Source: Pseudoalteromonas phenolica
GTDB lineage: Bacteria > Pseudomonadota > Gammaproteobacteria > Enterobacterales > Alteromonadaceae
Assembly (NCBI RefSeq): GCF_005876835.1
Contig: NZ_PPSW01000022.1
Span: forward strand, 1-64,000
DNA length: 64,000 nt
Direction: 5' to 3'
Each line of letters starts with the position of its first letter. Position 1 is the first letter of the stretch. The notes under the pieces were generated by a model, which saw only the letters and a program-made list of their open reading frames with translations, did no database searches and was not told the origin of the DNA. Positions 1 to 7,279 of the stretch are shown here, piece by piece. The position numbers were made by a program, and so were the translations under genes.

Positions 1-98
1 AACGCTTGCCTAACCGGCGTAAAATAGCAGGCTAAAATTAGCGACGAAGGAGCGCAAGCCTGCTGTTTTGCGTCCTTTGGTTTAGGCACTTGTTATAT
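1..98 (-). repeat. attC site 1 (left edge cut by window)
   Basis: Fold-back site with core GTTATAT at 92-98 and the matching AAC at 1-3, of which the first bases lie outside the window. The two arms pair imperfectly around a central region (AGCAGGCT near 27-34 against AGCCTGCT near 57-64), as expected of a single-stranded attC hairpin. It lies directly downstream of the 100-387 ORF and belongs to that cassette. Confidence 0.8.
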
Positions 99-99
99 T

Positions 100-387
100 T
101 CACTTACTTCTCTGTTCAGCTAGAAAAGCTGCGTACTCAGATCTAGCTTTACCATTTGGCTTTAAACCTTTTAATTCGCACCAATCTAGCAATTTACTAA
201 TTTTAATTGATATTTTCTTCACTTGATGCCCATCATTTCGAAGCTCTGTGATGACAGATTCTGCATTGTGCCGCCATTCTTGGTATGTATCATCCAGTGT
301 TTCAGGATCTTCTACAGTTTCCTTTAGCTTTTGCCATTCTTCAGGCTGAAACCAAGCGAAGGAATAAACGATTTGTTGTTCACTCAT
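100..387 (-). CDS. Integron cassette protein, unknown function (95 aa)
   Basis: Small soluble protein, 95 residues, with no signal peptide, no membrane segment and no motif I recognise. It is rich in Glu, Lys and Trp in its N-terminal half (PEEWQKL, EWRHNAES) and is probably helical. The ATG at 385-387 is preceded on the minus strand by GGAGAAG at a suitable distance. It is the only ORF of its cassette, lying between attC sites at 1-98 and 406-501, which supports it being a real gene despite its size. Cassette genes are usually expressed from the array promoter or not at all. Function unknown. Confidence 0.65.
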   Translation of the reverse strand: MSEQQIVYSFAWFQPEEWQKLKETVEDPETLDDTYQEWRHNAESVITELRNDGHQVKKISIKISKLLDWCELKGLKPNGKARSEYAAFLAEQRSK

Positions 388-405
388 ACTGGACTTCTCC
401 GTGAA

Positions 406-501
406 ATATAACGTCCGATTAACGGGTTAAAAATAGTGGGCTAAAATTGAGCGAAGCGAAGAGCCCGCTGTTTTTAATCCCTGTTTAATTGCTTGTTATA
501 T
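406..501 (-). repeat. attC site 2
   Basis: Outer cores ATATAAC (406-412) and GTTATAT (495-501) are inverted repeats. Inner arms also pair (GTGGGCT near 448-454 with AGCCCGC near 474-480, and GGGTTAAAAAT with its counterpart TTTTTAATCCC). Length 96 bp. It is the 3' recombination site of the 504-1049 cassette. Confidence 0.85.
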
Positions 502-503
502 TG

Positions 504-1049
504 CTACCACTCAATACTTTTGAAGTTAACTTCATTTTTGTGAGTGATAAACCTAATTTTGGAATTTTTCACATCAATGTGCCACTTGGTTGATTTATGA
601 AAGGTATGCACTTGTTTTAGGTCTTTACCCGACTTGGTTGCAAACCACATAGTTAATTTTTTTGATTTCTCTGACTCAGTAATAATAAGAAGCTTATCTT
701 TTAGTTTTCTAGAAATTTCGGAAGAGTTATTTAGAGCGATGTAACTGCTATTGAAAAATTGAACACCGCTAGAGTTTAAGACTGTTTCAAAAGTAAATGT
801 TTGAATATTCCATACTTGTTCAGGTTTAAACAAAAATGACTTTGTTTCAGAGGTTGGATCAAAAATGAGAATGTTTTTAATGCGAGTGTTTGATTTACTT
901 GAAAACATTCCTCCTGATTCAGGTTTATGTTTTACAGGATAGTAAAACAGGCCTGTAATAGGATCATATCCTTGATTTACATTTTGATAATAACCTCCAG
1001 CTAGAGAGTTAAAAGATATTAAAAAAAATAAGAATATCGTTTTTTTCAC
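504..1049 (-). CDS. Integron cassette secreted protein, unknown function (about 181 aa)
   Basis: The open frame runs up to 1133, but that extension crosses the neighbouring attC site. The better start is GTG at 1047-1049, preceded on the minus strand by GGAG with a 5-base gap. From there the protein begins with a classical signal peptide (VKKTIFLFFLISFNSLAG), so it is probably exported to the periplasm or beyond. The mature part is about 160 residues with many aromatic and Lys/Ser residues and no Cys or recognised domain. It is a single-gene cassette flanked by attC sites. I do not recognise the family. Confidence 0.65.
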   Translation of the reverse strand: MKKTIFLFFLISFNSLAGGYYQNVNQGYDPITGLFYYPVKHKPESGGMFSSKSNTRIKNILIFDPTSETKSFLFKPEQVWNIQTFTFETVLNSSGVQFFNSSYIALNNSSEISRKLKDKLLIITESEKSKKLTMWFATKSGKDLKQVHTFHKSTKWHIDVKNSKIRFITHKNEVNFKSIEW

Positions 1050-1065
1050 CTGAACTCCATTTGCA

Positions 1066-1167
1066 ATATAACGCCCCACTAAGGGGCAAATAATTAGCTT
1101 GGCTAAAATTTTGAGCGTAGCGACAAAAGCCAAGCTTTATTTGTCCCGCTTTAGTTGCTTGTTATAT
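1066..1167 (-). repeat. attC site 3
   Basis: Cores ATATAAC (1066-1072) and GTTATAT (1161-1167) bound a 102 bp fold-back. Inner arms are TTAGCTTGGCT near 1092-1102 and AGCCAAGCTTTAT near 1126-1138. The 3' end and stop codon of the 1137-1517 ORF lie inside the site, as is common in compact cassettes. Confidence 0.85.
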
Positions 1168-1517
1168 TCTCTTTGCTTCGCAAAACCGATTAACATAAAG
1201 GTAACGGTAATAATTATTATAAGTTGAGCTAGAGCTTTAGCTACATCTAAACCTTTAACAGATAATTCTTTAGAGCTTTGCTCCGCAGATAGCCTTTGAT
1301 AATAAATAGCTTTTAACATTTCCAAATCTTGGTTTTTAATTGCTAAATCAAATGCAGCTTTTTCTAGCTCTAACGTTTTACCATGTTCAATTTCTACGTG
1401 ACTTACAGCAATATATTTATCTTTATATTTTATGTAAGGAATCTGTTCAAAAAAGATTATTAAAATTGAAAGTAAAGTAACTAACGAACCGCAAATATAA
1501 AATCCTTTTGAATGCAC
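1137..1517 (-). CDS. Integron cassette membrane protein, unknown function (126 aa)
   Basis: Starts with GTG at 1515-1517, with a strong GGAGGG five bases upstream. The protein has two predicted membrane segments, one at about residues 8-26 (ICGSLVTLLSILIIFF) and one at about 95-113 (LIIIITVTFMLIGF). Between them lies a roughly 65-residue, Glu/Lys-rich, probably helical domain that would sit on one side of the membrane, and a basic tail (KQLKRDK) follows. No enzyme motif is visible. It is the only gene of its cassette and its stop lies within the attC site. No family recognised; a role in stress or phage defence would be a guess. Confidence 0.65.
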   Translation of the reverse strand: MHSKGFYICGSLVTLLSILIIFFEQIPYIKYKDKYIAVSHVEIEHGKTLELEKAAFDLAIKNQDLEMLKAIYYQRLSAEQSSKELSVKGLDVAKALAQLIIIITVTFMLIGFAKQREYNKQLKRDK

Positions 1518-1531
1518 CGTTCCCTCCGAGA

Positions 1532-1632
1532 ATATAACGCTCTGTTAACAGGCAATAAAATAGTTGGTTAAAATAAGCGACGAAGGAGCAAAAACCAACT
1601 GTTTTTTGTCCTTGTTTAACAGTTTGTTAGGC
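1532..1632 (-). repeat. attC site 4
   Basis: Cores ATATAAC (1532-1538) and GTTAGGC (1626-1632), with inner arms GTTGGTTAAAATA near 1563-1575 and AACCAACTGTTTTTT near 1596-1610. Length 101 bp. Its GTTAGGC core matches the GCCTAAC at 2117-2123 on the other side of the OsmC-like cassette, so the two mark the limits of the most recently inserted (attI-proximal) cassette. Confidence 0.85.
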
Positions 1633-2094
1633 TACGATTTCCGTAACAATTTCAGTTTTTACTGAGTTAGCAATAAAACATTGATCATGTGATTGATGGT
1701 GCATTTTTTCAAGTTGTTCCATCGTTGGTTTTTTATCACCCGAAAACTGAACATGTGGTCTAAGTGTAACTTTAGTCATTGAAATTTTACCATCGCTATC
1801 TTTCTCCATAATACCTACAGCATCGTCTACATATGAATCTACAACATATCTTCTTTTGGCTGCAATTGATAAGAAGAACAACATGTGGCAACTAGAAAGA
1901 GACGCAACAAATGCTTCTTCTGGGTCTACATTTGCTTCAACGGAATAAGGTAAAGGAACTACGTGAGGTGAAGAAGAGGCTTGAACGGTTACGCCACCAT
2001 CAAAAATCCATTCATGCCCTCGGCTATATTTGTTATCAATATAACTTTCATTACTATCTCTAACCCAATTGATTTTGGCAAAATACTCTGACAT
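1627..2094 (-). CDS. OsmC-family protein in integron cassette
   Basis: 155-residue member of the OsmC/Ohr superfamily of thiol peroxidase-like proteins, which reduce organic hydroperoxides with a reactive Cys pair. The two expected cysteines are visible at about C69 (SLSSCHM) and C139 (DQCFIANSVKTEI), together with the typical mid-protein PEEAFVASLSSCH helix. Length fits the family. Its stop codon lies inside attC site 4. Being first behind the former attI site, it is the cassette best placed to be expressed from the array promoter. Physiological substrate not known; the family call is firm, detoxification of peroxides is an inference. Confidence 0.85.
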   Translation of the reverse strand: MSEYFAKINWVRDSNESYIDNKYSRGHEWIFDGGVTVQASSSPHVVPLPYSVEANVDPEEAFVASLSSCHMLFFLSIAAKRRYVVDSYVDDAVGIMEKDSDGKISMTKVTLRPHVQFSGDKKPTMEQLEKMHHQSHDQCFIANSVKTEIVTEIVA

Positions 2095-2116
2095 TTAAAC
2101 TCCGTTTATGAAAGTA

Positions 2117-2293
2117 GCCTAACAGCTTATTCTCTCCCAAATTACCCATAAAAATACAGGCAAAACGGGCTATATTACGTGTCCCAATATTCGCACAAGA
2201 AAAATCCAATGTAAACATGAGTTTAAAATGTCCAATTTTGCTCAATTGTGAAAATTGGACAAAACGCGCTGTAATAATGTTATTGGACAAAAC
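2117..2293 (-). other. attI-like region with direct repeats
   Basis: The cassette boundary GCCTAAC (2117-2123; GTTAGGC on the minus strand) is followed rightward by an inverted repeat (GTCCAATTTT 2230-2239 and AAAATTGGAC 2251-2260) and a 12-bp direct repeat ATTGGACAAAAC at 2254-2265 and 2282-2293. In class 1 integrons attI carries direct-repeat integrase binding sites beside the crossover core, so this is a plausible attI. Repeats are seen directly; the role is inferred. Confidence 0.5.
2208..2235 (-). promoter_or_regulatory. Candidate cassette promoter (Pc-like)
   Basis: On the minus strand TTGGAC (2230-2235) and TACATT (2208-2213) are separated by 16 bp and point into the cassettes. The -10 is only moderate. 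Position between the former integrase promoter and the first cassette fits a Pc promoter. Confidence 0.35.
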
Positions 2294-2318
2294 CAAGCTA
2301 CTGTATAAATAAACAGTA
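2283..2318 (+). promoter_or_regulatory. LexA (SOS) box overlapping a rightward promoter, integrase gene absent
   Basis: TACTGT-N8-ACAGTA at 2299-2318 matches the gammaproteobacterial LexA consensus (CTGT-N8-ACAG with AT-rich centre and symmetric TA flanks). It overlaps a possible -10 (TATAAA 2304-2309) downstream of a TTGGAC -35 (2283-2288). Integron integrase genes of Vibrio and others are known to be SOS-controlled through exactly such a site. No gene follows on the plus strand: the peptidase terminator starts at 2339. Confidence 0.75.
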
Positions 2319-2334
2319 TATTTTTTGATTCCAT

Positions 2335-2358
2335 AAAAAAGGGCCTATAAAGGCCCTT
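2335..2358 (-). terminator. Rho-independent terminator of the S9 peptidase gene
   Basis: An 8-bp stem AAGGGCCT (2339-2346) / AGGCCCTT (2351-2358) with loop ATAA. On the minus strand it is followed by a T run corresponding to the A run at 2335-2340. Confidence 0.85.
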
Positions 2359-2375
2359 ACTATTCATTTTATGTT

Positions 2376-4856
2376 TTAAAGATGCTCTTTAAACAACTTA
2401 TAAATACGACGGTACTCATCTAACCAACCCGTTGGCTGTCTAAATCCATGTGGCTCAACTGGATAAATCGCTGTTTCGAAGTTTTCTTTTTCAAGCTCGA
2501 TAAAGCGTTGTACAAGTCGAACAACGTCTTGGAAGAAAACATTATCATCAACCATTGGTGCGTTGATAAGTAATGGCTTTTCTAAACCTTCAGCAAAGTA
2601 GATTGGAGAACTACGACGATACGCAATCGGATCAACATCTGGGTGGTTAAGAATATTAGACGTGTATGGCGTATTGTAGTATGCCCAATCAGACACAGGT
2701 CTAAGTGCTGCGCCCGCTTGGAATAAATCAGGCTTTGTAAGCAGTGCCATAAATGTCATGAAGCCACCGTAAGAACCACCATAGGTACCTACTGCGCCAG
2801 TATCAACATTCACATTTTCAGCCATCCATTTAACGCCGTCTTCTAAATCTTGAATTTCAGGTGTGCCCATTTGGCGGTAAATAGCTGTACGCCAATCACG
2901 GCCGTAACCTTTAGACGCTCTGTAGTCCATATCCATGACCACATAGCCTTCACTTGCTAACAGTGAATGGAACATAAACTCACGGAAGTAACCAGACCAA
3001 CCCATGTGTGAGTTTTGTAAGTAACCCGCACCGTGATTGAAGATAACAGCTTTACGAGTTTTACCAGTCTCACCTTCTACATAGTCAGCTGGGTAATACA
3101 CTTTTGCATAGATTGGTTGATCAGTATGACTCGAAGGCACAGCAACGATTTTTGGTGCAATTAACTTTTTATTTAAGAACTCGTCAGAAACAGTATTTGT
3201 TAGTCGCGTTACTTGTGCGTTTTGCTTAGCATCTGCAACATATAATTCATTCGGCATCATGATCTTTGAGTGATTAAGCAATAGTTTTTGCTCATCTTGG
3301 CTCAATTCATAATCCGTCATACCATCTAAGTCAGTTAGCGCCACTTTTTCAGCTGTTTGCGTATTCACGCGATAAACTTCGTAAATACCTGGGTGCTTAA
3401 CATTCGCTTTAAAATAGATTTGTGAATCATCTTTGCTTAGCGTTAGGTGTGATACAACAAATTGACCTTTAGTAAGTTGCTTTATTTTGCCATTTACAGG
3501 TTTAGTATAAATATGACTATAGCCTGATTCTTCTGACAAGTAATACAACGTATCTGAATTGTTCATCCAACCAAAATCATTGTAAGTGTAGTTCACCCAT
3601 GCATCGTCATGTAAACGATGTTGTGATTTAAACTCGTTATTGTCAAAGTCAACGGTTGCTATCCAACGGTCTTTGTTGTCCCATGCTTCAAGCATTACAG
3701 CAACTTGAGAACCAGTTGAATTCCACTGCACTGCACTTTGGCCCCAGCCCCAGTCCATCATCAAATTAATGTGACGAGGTTCACGTTTTGATTCGTAAGT
3801 TCTACCTTCAGCTTTTGCATTCTCTGCTTTCTCAGCTGCTAAAACATCTTCATCAAAGCCCGGTAGTGTTTCATAACTTAAAGTTGTTTGTGCTTTAGTT
3901 GCGATATCAATGAAAATGACGTCTGAGCTAGATGGCTTCGAATCAGCTACGCGACGACGAGCAGGGACTGCTTCGATGTCACCGTTTTGTGATACATAAT
4001 TAGGCATAATGTCAGTATCAGCACGCCATGGTGTGCTCTTTGTCACAACGGCGATAAGTTTGTCACCTTCAGGAGAAAGGCTTGCCTCTACAAGGCGGTT
4101 ACCTTTACCAAGATAAAATTGGTTTGACGCAATTGTGTCATTTTCAGCATTTAATTGCTCTTTGCGCTGTTCTTTATCTAGTGCGTTTTTATGCGTAAGC
4201 TTTACAAAATCAATCAACTTGTGTTGTTCTTTGGCAATGTAAGTTGATGGCTCTTGCGTACCTTTAGGTTTGTCAGCTAGATGTAATTTAACAAGCTCTT
4301 TAGTCAGACCTGAATTAATATCAACGCTAAAGAAGCTATTACCAGTGCGATAAGCTAATTCACCAGAGTTTAAAAACTGTAAAGAGCGTGCTCTATCAGA
4401 TCTCTGTGTAAGCTGCTTGATTGCGCCCGTTTTGATGTTCTTAACAAACACATTGCCTTCAAACGTATAGGCTTGCACTGCAGCATCTTTTGAATAAACC
4501 GCGTTTTTTGCACCAACTGTATGAAGTTGGTTTAATACAACTTGCGTAGGCGCTTTACCAGCTGTAACAGCAAACGTATCGCGTAATTCATTCCCCGCTT
4601 GCTTGCGGTTGAAAATCACAGTTTGGCTATCTGCAGCCCAAAATGCGCGCTCAGGTTGACGACCCAACCAATCAGGGTGTGCCATTGCTTGCTTTAATGT
4701 GATGTTCTCACCACCAAAATCTAAAGGCGTAGCCACAACAGGGGCGAAGTTTGAAGCTGGTTCAGCCTTTACCGCGTCTGTCGATGTGGTTGTTTGACAA
4801 CCTGTTAAGAACAGGCTCGCTGCAACCGCAGCAGAAATTAGAGAGTGTTTGATCAT
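2376..4856 (-). CDS. S9 family peptidase (prolyl oligopeptidase/DPP IV-like) lipoprotein
   Basis: 826-residue exopeptidase-type serine hydrolase. A lipoprotein signal ends in the lipobox LTGC (C20), so the enzyme is predicted to be membrane-anchored in the periplasm or on the outer membrane. Residues about 80-560 carry repeated WD/DPP IV-like beta-propeller segments. The C-terminal alpha/beta-hydrolase domain has the nucleophile in GGSYGG (about S695), an Asp in VDDNVF (about D770) and a His in EPHGF (about H803). These enzymes cleave dipeptides or oligopeptides, often after proline; the exact specificity is not visible. Monocistronic, with its own terminator at 2335-2358. Its 3' side borders the integron remnant. 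Confidence 0.9.
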   Translation of the reverse strand: MIKHSLISAAVAASLFLTGCQTTTSTDAVKAEPASNFAPVVATPLDFGGENITLKQAMAHPDWLGRQPERAFWAADSQTVIFNRKQAGNELRDTFAVTAGKAPTQVVLNQLHTVGAKNAVYSKDAAVQAYTFEGNVFVKNIKTGAIKQLTQRSDRARSLQFLNSGELAYRTGNSFFSVDINSGLTKELVKLHLADKPKGTQEPSTYIAKEQHKLIDFVKLTHKNALDKEQRKEQLNAENDTIASNQFYLGKGNRLVEASLSPEGDKLIAVVTKSTPWRADTDIMPNYVSQNGDIEAVPARRRVADSKPSSSDVIFIDIATKAQTTLSYETLPGFDEDVLAAEKAENAKAEGRTYESKREPRHINLMMDWGWGQSAVQWNSTGSQVAVMLEAWDNKDRWIATVDFDNNEFKSQHRLHDDAWVNYTYNDFGWMNNSDTLYYLSEESGYSHIYTKPVNGKIKQLTKGQFVVSHLTLSKDDSQIYFKANVKHPGIYEVYRVNTQTAEKVALTDLDGMTDYELSQDEQKLLLNHSKIMMPNELYVADAKQNAQVTRLTNTVSDEFLNKKLIAPKIVAVPSSHTDQPIYAKVYYPADYVEGETGKTRKAVIFNHGAGYLQNSHMGWSGYFREFMFHSLLASEGYVVMDMDYRASKGYGRDWRTAIYRQMGTPEIQDLEDGVKWMAENVNVDTGAVGTYGGSYGGFMTFMALLTKPDLFQAGAALRPVSDWAYYNTPYTSNILNHPDVDPIAYRRSSPIYFAEGLEKPLLINAPMVDDNVFFQDVVRLVQRFIELEKENFETAIYPVEPHGFRQPTGWLDEYRRIYKLFKEHL

Positions 4857-4990
4857 AGTTATTCTTCAACTTGTTAGACTAGGTCAATTTAAGCAAATGC
4901 GACGATAGAATACGAATAATTTTAGATAAAATAACAATAATTAAGGAAGTGCGTAATTCTTGCAGTAAAACATTGGGGTATATGAACATA

Positions 4991-5016
4991 AAAAAGGCCA
5001 GCATAGGATGCTGGCC
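4991..5016 (-). terminator. Rho-independent terminator
   Basis: Perfect 9-bp stem GGCCAGCAT (4996-5004) / ATGCTGGCC (5008-5016) with loop AGG, followed on the minus strand by TTTTT. It ends either the yeiH-like transcript or a short separate RNA (see 4991-5095). Confidence 0.85.
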
Positions 5017-5095
5017 AAATACTCTCTGCGCTCACATAGTCGTTGATGAACAACGATTATGAAATGAGGCCTATCCGCGCCTCATTACCTAAGAC
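4991..5095 (-). ncRNA. Candidate structured RNA or 3' UTR downstream of the yeiH-like gene
   Basis: Read on the minus strand, three perfect hairpins follow one another in about 95 bases. They are AATGAGGC (5063-5070) / GCCTCATT (5079-5086), CGTTG (5041-5045) / CAACG (5051-5055), and the terminator stem at 4996-5016. No ORF is plausible here. This arrangement is typical of a small RNA or an RNase-processed 3' UTR. No family recognised, and a promoter is only weakly suggested (TTGGAA about 20 bases upstream of the first hairpin). Confidence 0.35.
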
Positions 5096-5129
5096 TAGTC
5101 CATTTTTGAAAAGTTCCAAGAAATTTGCA

Positions 5130-6062
5130 TTAATTTATCACTCCATCGGTGATGAGTAACAATATCACTGAACTGACAATGCACCAAAGTAAAGTTGCCA
5201 TTGCTAGAGGGCGCCACCCTGTTTGTTTTAACATAGCCAGAGACACACTTGATCCGACTAAAAATAAACAGGCATAAAGTACATGTTTTGCTCCTGCATA
5301 ACCCAACTGCCAAAAAGATGAATATTCAGGAAGGTAAGTGTTAATAAGCGCGGCGAATAAAAAACCCACAATGAAAAGTGGAATGCTCGCCTTTTCTTCA
5401 CTTTTCCAAAATACACCGGCCAAAGCAGTATATGGAATGATCCACATAGCGCGAGTGAGCTTAATTGTTGTTGCAATACCGACTGCAATTGGACCGTATG
5501 TCGAAGCTGTCGCCACCACACTGCTCGTATCATGGATCGCAAGCGCAGCCCAGATCGCAAATTGTTCTTGGCTTAACTGAAAGTAATGCCCGATTGCAGG
5601 AAAAATTAACAAAGCTAAGCCATTTAATAGAAATACTATGGCGAGTGACACCGCAATTTCGTGCTGTTTAGCTTTTATTACCGGGGCCATTGCCGCAATT
5701 GCGCTACCACCACAGATGGCTGTACCAAAAGACAATAACACACTGGTGTTTTTATTAACTTTAAAGAGCTGTCCTAAAATTTCACCGAGCCCTATTATGG
5801 CAGTAATACTCACAATGGTAAGTACAAATGAGCTTCGCCCTACTTCAAGTACGTCATTAAAGTCGACATTAAACCCAAGTCCTATCACAGCTAATTTTAA
5901 TAACCATTTGCTGGCTTGATTACTTAAAGACAAGTATGGGTTTGTAAAAATCAGGGTGAAAGCAAGACCGAGAAGAAGTGAGAATGCAGGACCTATAAAT
6001 CCTGTTAGACAAAGTACAAATAACCCAATAAACGAAAACTGTTTAATAGACTGACTAGTCAC
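5130..6062 (-). CDS. yeiH: YeiH/UPF0324 family membrane transporter
   Basis: 310-residue integral membrane protein with about ten hydrophobic segments. The family signature FGTAICGGSAIAAMAPVIKA is present in the middle (about residues 112-131), as is the second conserved helix WAALAIHDTSSVVATA. The family (Cons_hypoth698) is annotated as putative sulfate exporters; related members have been linked to taurine, cysteine or sulfite metabolism, but substrate evidence is thin. No LysR-type regulator, which often sits beside yeiH, is found here. It is transcribed alone, followed by the structured region at 4991-5095. Confidence 0.85.
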   Translation of the reverse strand: MTSQSIKQFSFIGLFVLCLTGFIGPAFSLLLGLAFTLIFTNPYLSLSNQASKWLLKLAVIGLGFNVDFNDVLEVGRSSFVLTIVSITAIIGLGEILGQLFKVNKNTSVLLSFGTAICGGSAIAAMAPVIKAKQHEIAVSLAIVFLLNGLALLIFPAIGHYFQLSQEQFAIWAALAIHDTSSVVATASTYGPIAVGIATTIKLTRAMWIIPYTALAGVFWKSEEKASIPLFIVGFLFAALINTYLPEYSSFWQLGYAGAKHVLYACLFLVGSSVSLAMLKQTGWRPLAMATLLWCIVSSVILLLITDGVIN

Positions 6063-6108
6063 TGTGCAAATGCCTTATTTAGTTTCTTGAATTCAAGTAA
6101 CTTGAGTC

Positions 6109-6137
6109 AAAAAAGCCGAGTTAAACTCGGCTTTTTT
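6109..6137 (-). terminator. Terminator of the purEK operon
   Basis: Stem GCCGAG (6115-6120) / CTCGGC (6126-6131) with flanking A and T runs on both sides. It can act in either direction; on the minus strand it follows the purK stop codon at once. Confidence 0.85.
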
Positions 6138-6138
6138 A

Positions 6139-7278
6139 TTATAGTGCTTTTAACTGCTCAGCAGTTGCCTGTACACCTGGGTAATCTTGTTCTGGCAGTA
6201 CTTTTGCCAGCTCAGCAAGTTTATCGCCTAGTTCAGATAAGCTATTAGCTGAAACGTTAATATGCCCCATCTTACGGCCTGGCTTTGCAGATTTGCCGTA
6301 CCAATGGCTGGTTGTGTCAGCAACAGCCAATACTGCTTTTGAAATAGCAGCTTGCCCTAGCACGTTGATCATCGCTGTTGGGCGATTCAAAACCGTTGAA
6401 CCTAGTGGAAGGCCTGTAACGGCACGCATGTGGTTTTCGAATTGGCTAACATGACACCCCTGTTGAGTCCAATGACCCGAGTTGTGTACACGTGGTGCAA
6501 TTTCATTTACCAATAAAGTGCCATCTACATCGAAAAACTCTATGGCTAATACACCGACATAGTCTAATGCATTGGCGATAGCGTTAAACGCAGACTCAGC
6601 TTGCGCTTGAATTGCATTTTTCTCTTTACCCGCGATTGAAAGCGTTAAGACCCCATTGGTATGTTGGTTTTCAGTCAGAGGGTAAATTGCAGTCTCACCA
6701 TTTTTTGAACGAACACCTATGATAGATACTTCGCGATCAAATGGGATCATTTTCTCTGCAATAATTTGATGAGATGCATCTTTCGCTAAAAATTCAGACA
6801 TCTCAGCCCAAATTTGCTCAACCTCATCCAAAGATTTTACACGCCACTGGCCTTTGCCGTCGTAACCAGCTTGGCAAGTCTTGACTACCAAAGGCATTGC
6901 CAATTCATCAATCGAATCTAGCAAGTGCTGCTTTTCAGTGATTATTTTATACGGTGCACAAGCTACTTTTGCAGTATCTAGCAGCGCTTTTTCTTTCGCT
7001 CTATCACCACCCGTTGCTATGGCTTCTGTGCCCGGGTAAAACTTACCACTTTCATCACATAACTTTAGAATATCTAAAGGGATGTGCTCAAACTCGGCAG
7101 TAATAGCGTCAGCAGAATCAATGGCTTGTTGTAATGACTGTTCAACTGTTAAAAAGGTAACAGGATCGATAACTTTTTCAGAGCCAACATCGTAAGCTGT
7201 AACATGAATGTCTAAATTCTTCGATGACAAGCTCATCATTCGCGCAAGTTGCCCTGCGCCAAGGACTAAAACGTTCAT
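6139..7278 (-). CDS. purK: N5-carboxyaminoimidazole ribonucleotide synthase PurK
   Basis: 379-residue ATP-grasp enzyme of de novo purine synthesis. It uses ATP and bicarbonate to carboxylate aminoimidazole ribonucleotide to N5-CAIR, the substrate of the adjacent PurE. The N-terminal Rossmann-like motif VLGAGQLARMM, the ATP-grasp segment VVKTCQAGYDGKGQW (about residues 132-146) and the metal-binding EFFDVDGTLLVNEIAPRVHNSGH block (split over about residues 246-268) are clear. Length is normal. Its ATG lies one base after the purE stop, so the two are translated from one transcript. A strong terminator follows. Confidence 0.97.
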   Translation of the reverse strand: MNVLVLGAGQLARMMSLSSKNLDIHVTAYDVGSEKVIDPVTFLTVEQSLQQAIDSADAITAEFEHIPLDILKLCDESGKFYPGTEAIATGGDRAKEKALLDTAKVACAPYKIITEKQHLLDSIDELAMPLVVKTCQAGYDGKGQWRVKSLDEVEQIWAEMSEFLAKDASHQIIAEKMIPFDREVSIIGVRSKNGETAIYPLTENQHTNGVLTLSIAGKEKNAIQAQAESAFNAIANALDYVGVLAIEFFDVDGTLLVNEIAPRVHNSGHWTQQGCHVSQFENHMRAVTGLPLGSTVLNRPTAMINVLGQAAISKAVLAVADTTSHWYGKSAKPGRKMGHINVSANSLSELGDKLAELAKVLPEQDYPGVQATAEQLKAL

Positions 7279-7279
7279 A

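Larger units (their letters stand above)
1..2340 (-). mobile_element. Integron gene-cassette array without integrase (part)
   Basis: Four cassettes in a row, all transcribed leftward, each made of one ORF followed by a 95-102 bp fold-back attC site. The attI-proximal end is on the right (GCCTAAC at 2117-2123) because the rightmost cassette has no attC upstream of it. No tyrosine recombinase gene flanks this end; the next gene is the S9 peptidase. The array continues left out of the window. Such arrays are known from Vibrio and Pseudoalteromonas chromosomes; whether an intact integron exists elsewhere in the genome cannot be seen here. Confidence 0.85.

Noticed and set aside
1050..1133. N-terminal extension of the secreted cassette protein
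   Set aside because: The extension is translated attC sequence; the GTG at 1047-1049 has a proper ribosome binding site and starts a signal peptide.
1..2123. attC repeats as a CRISPR array
   Set aside because: Repeats are about 100 bp, imperfect and separated by 300-600 bp coding cassettes; no CRISPR array was seen anywhere in the window.
2060..2296. Leftward 78-codon ORF across the attI-like region
   Set aside because: It overlaps the start of the OsmC-like gene and the attI-like repeats, and has no recognisable protein features.
2299..2318. LexA box as regulator of the OsmC-like cassette
   Set aside because: It is about 200 bp from that gene and overlaps a promoter pointing the other way; the lost integrase gene is the better explanation.
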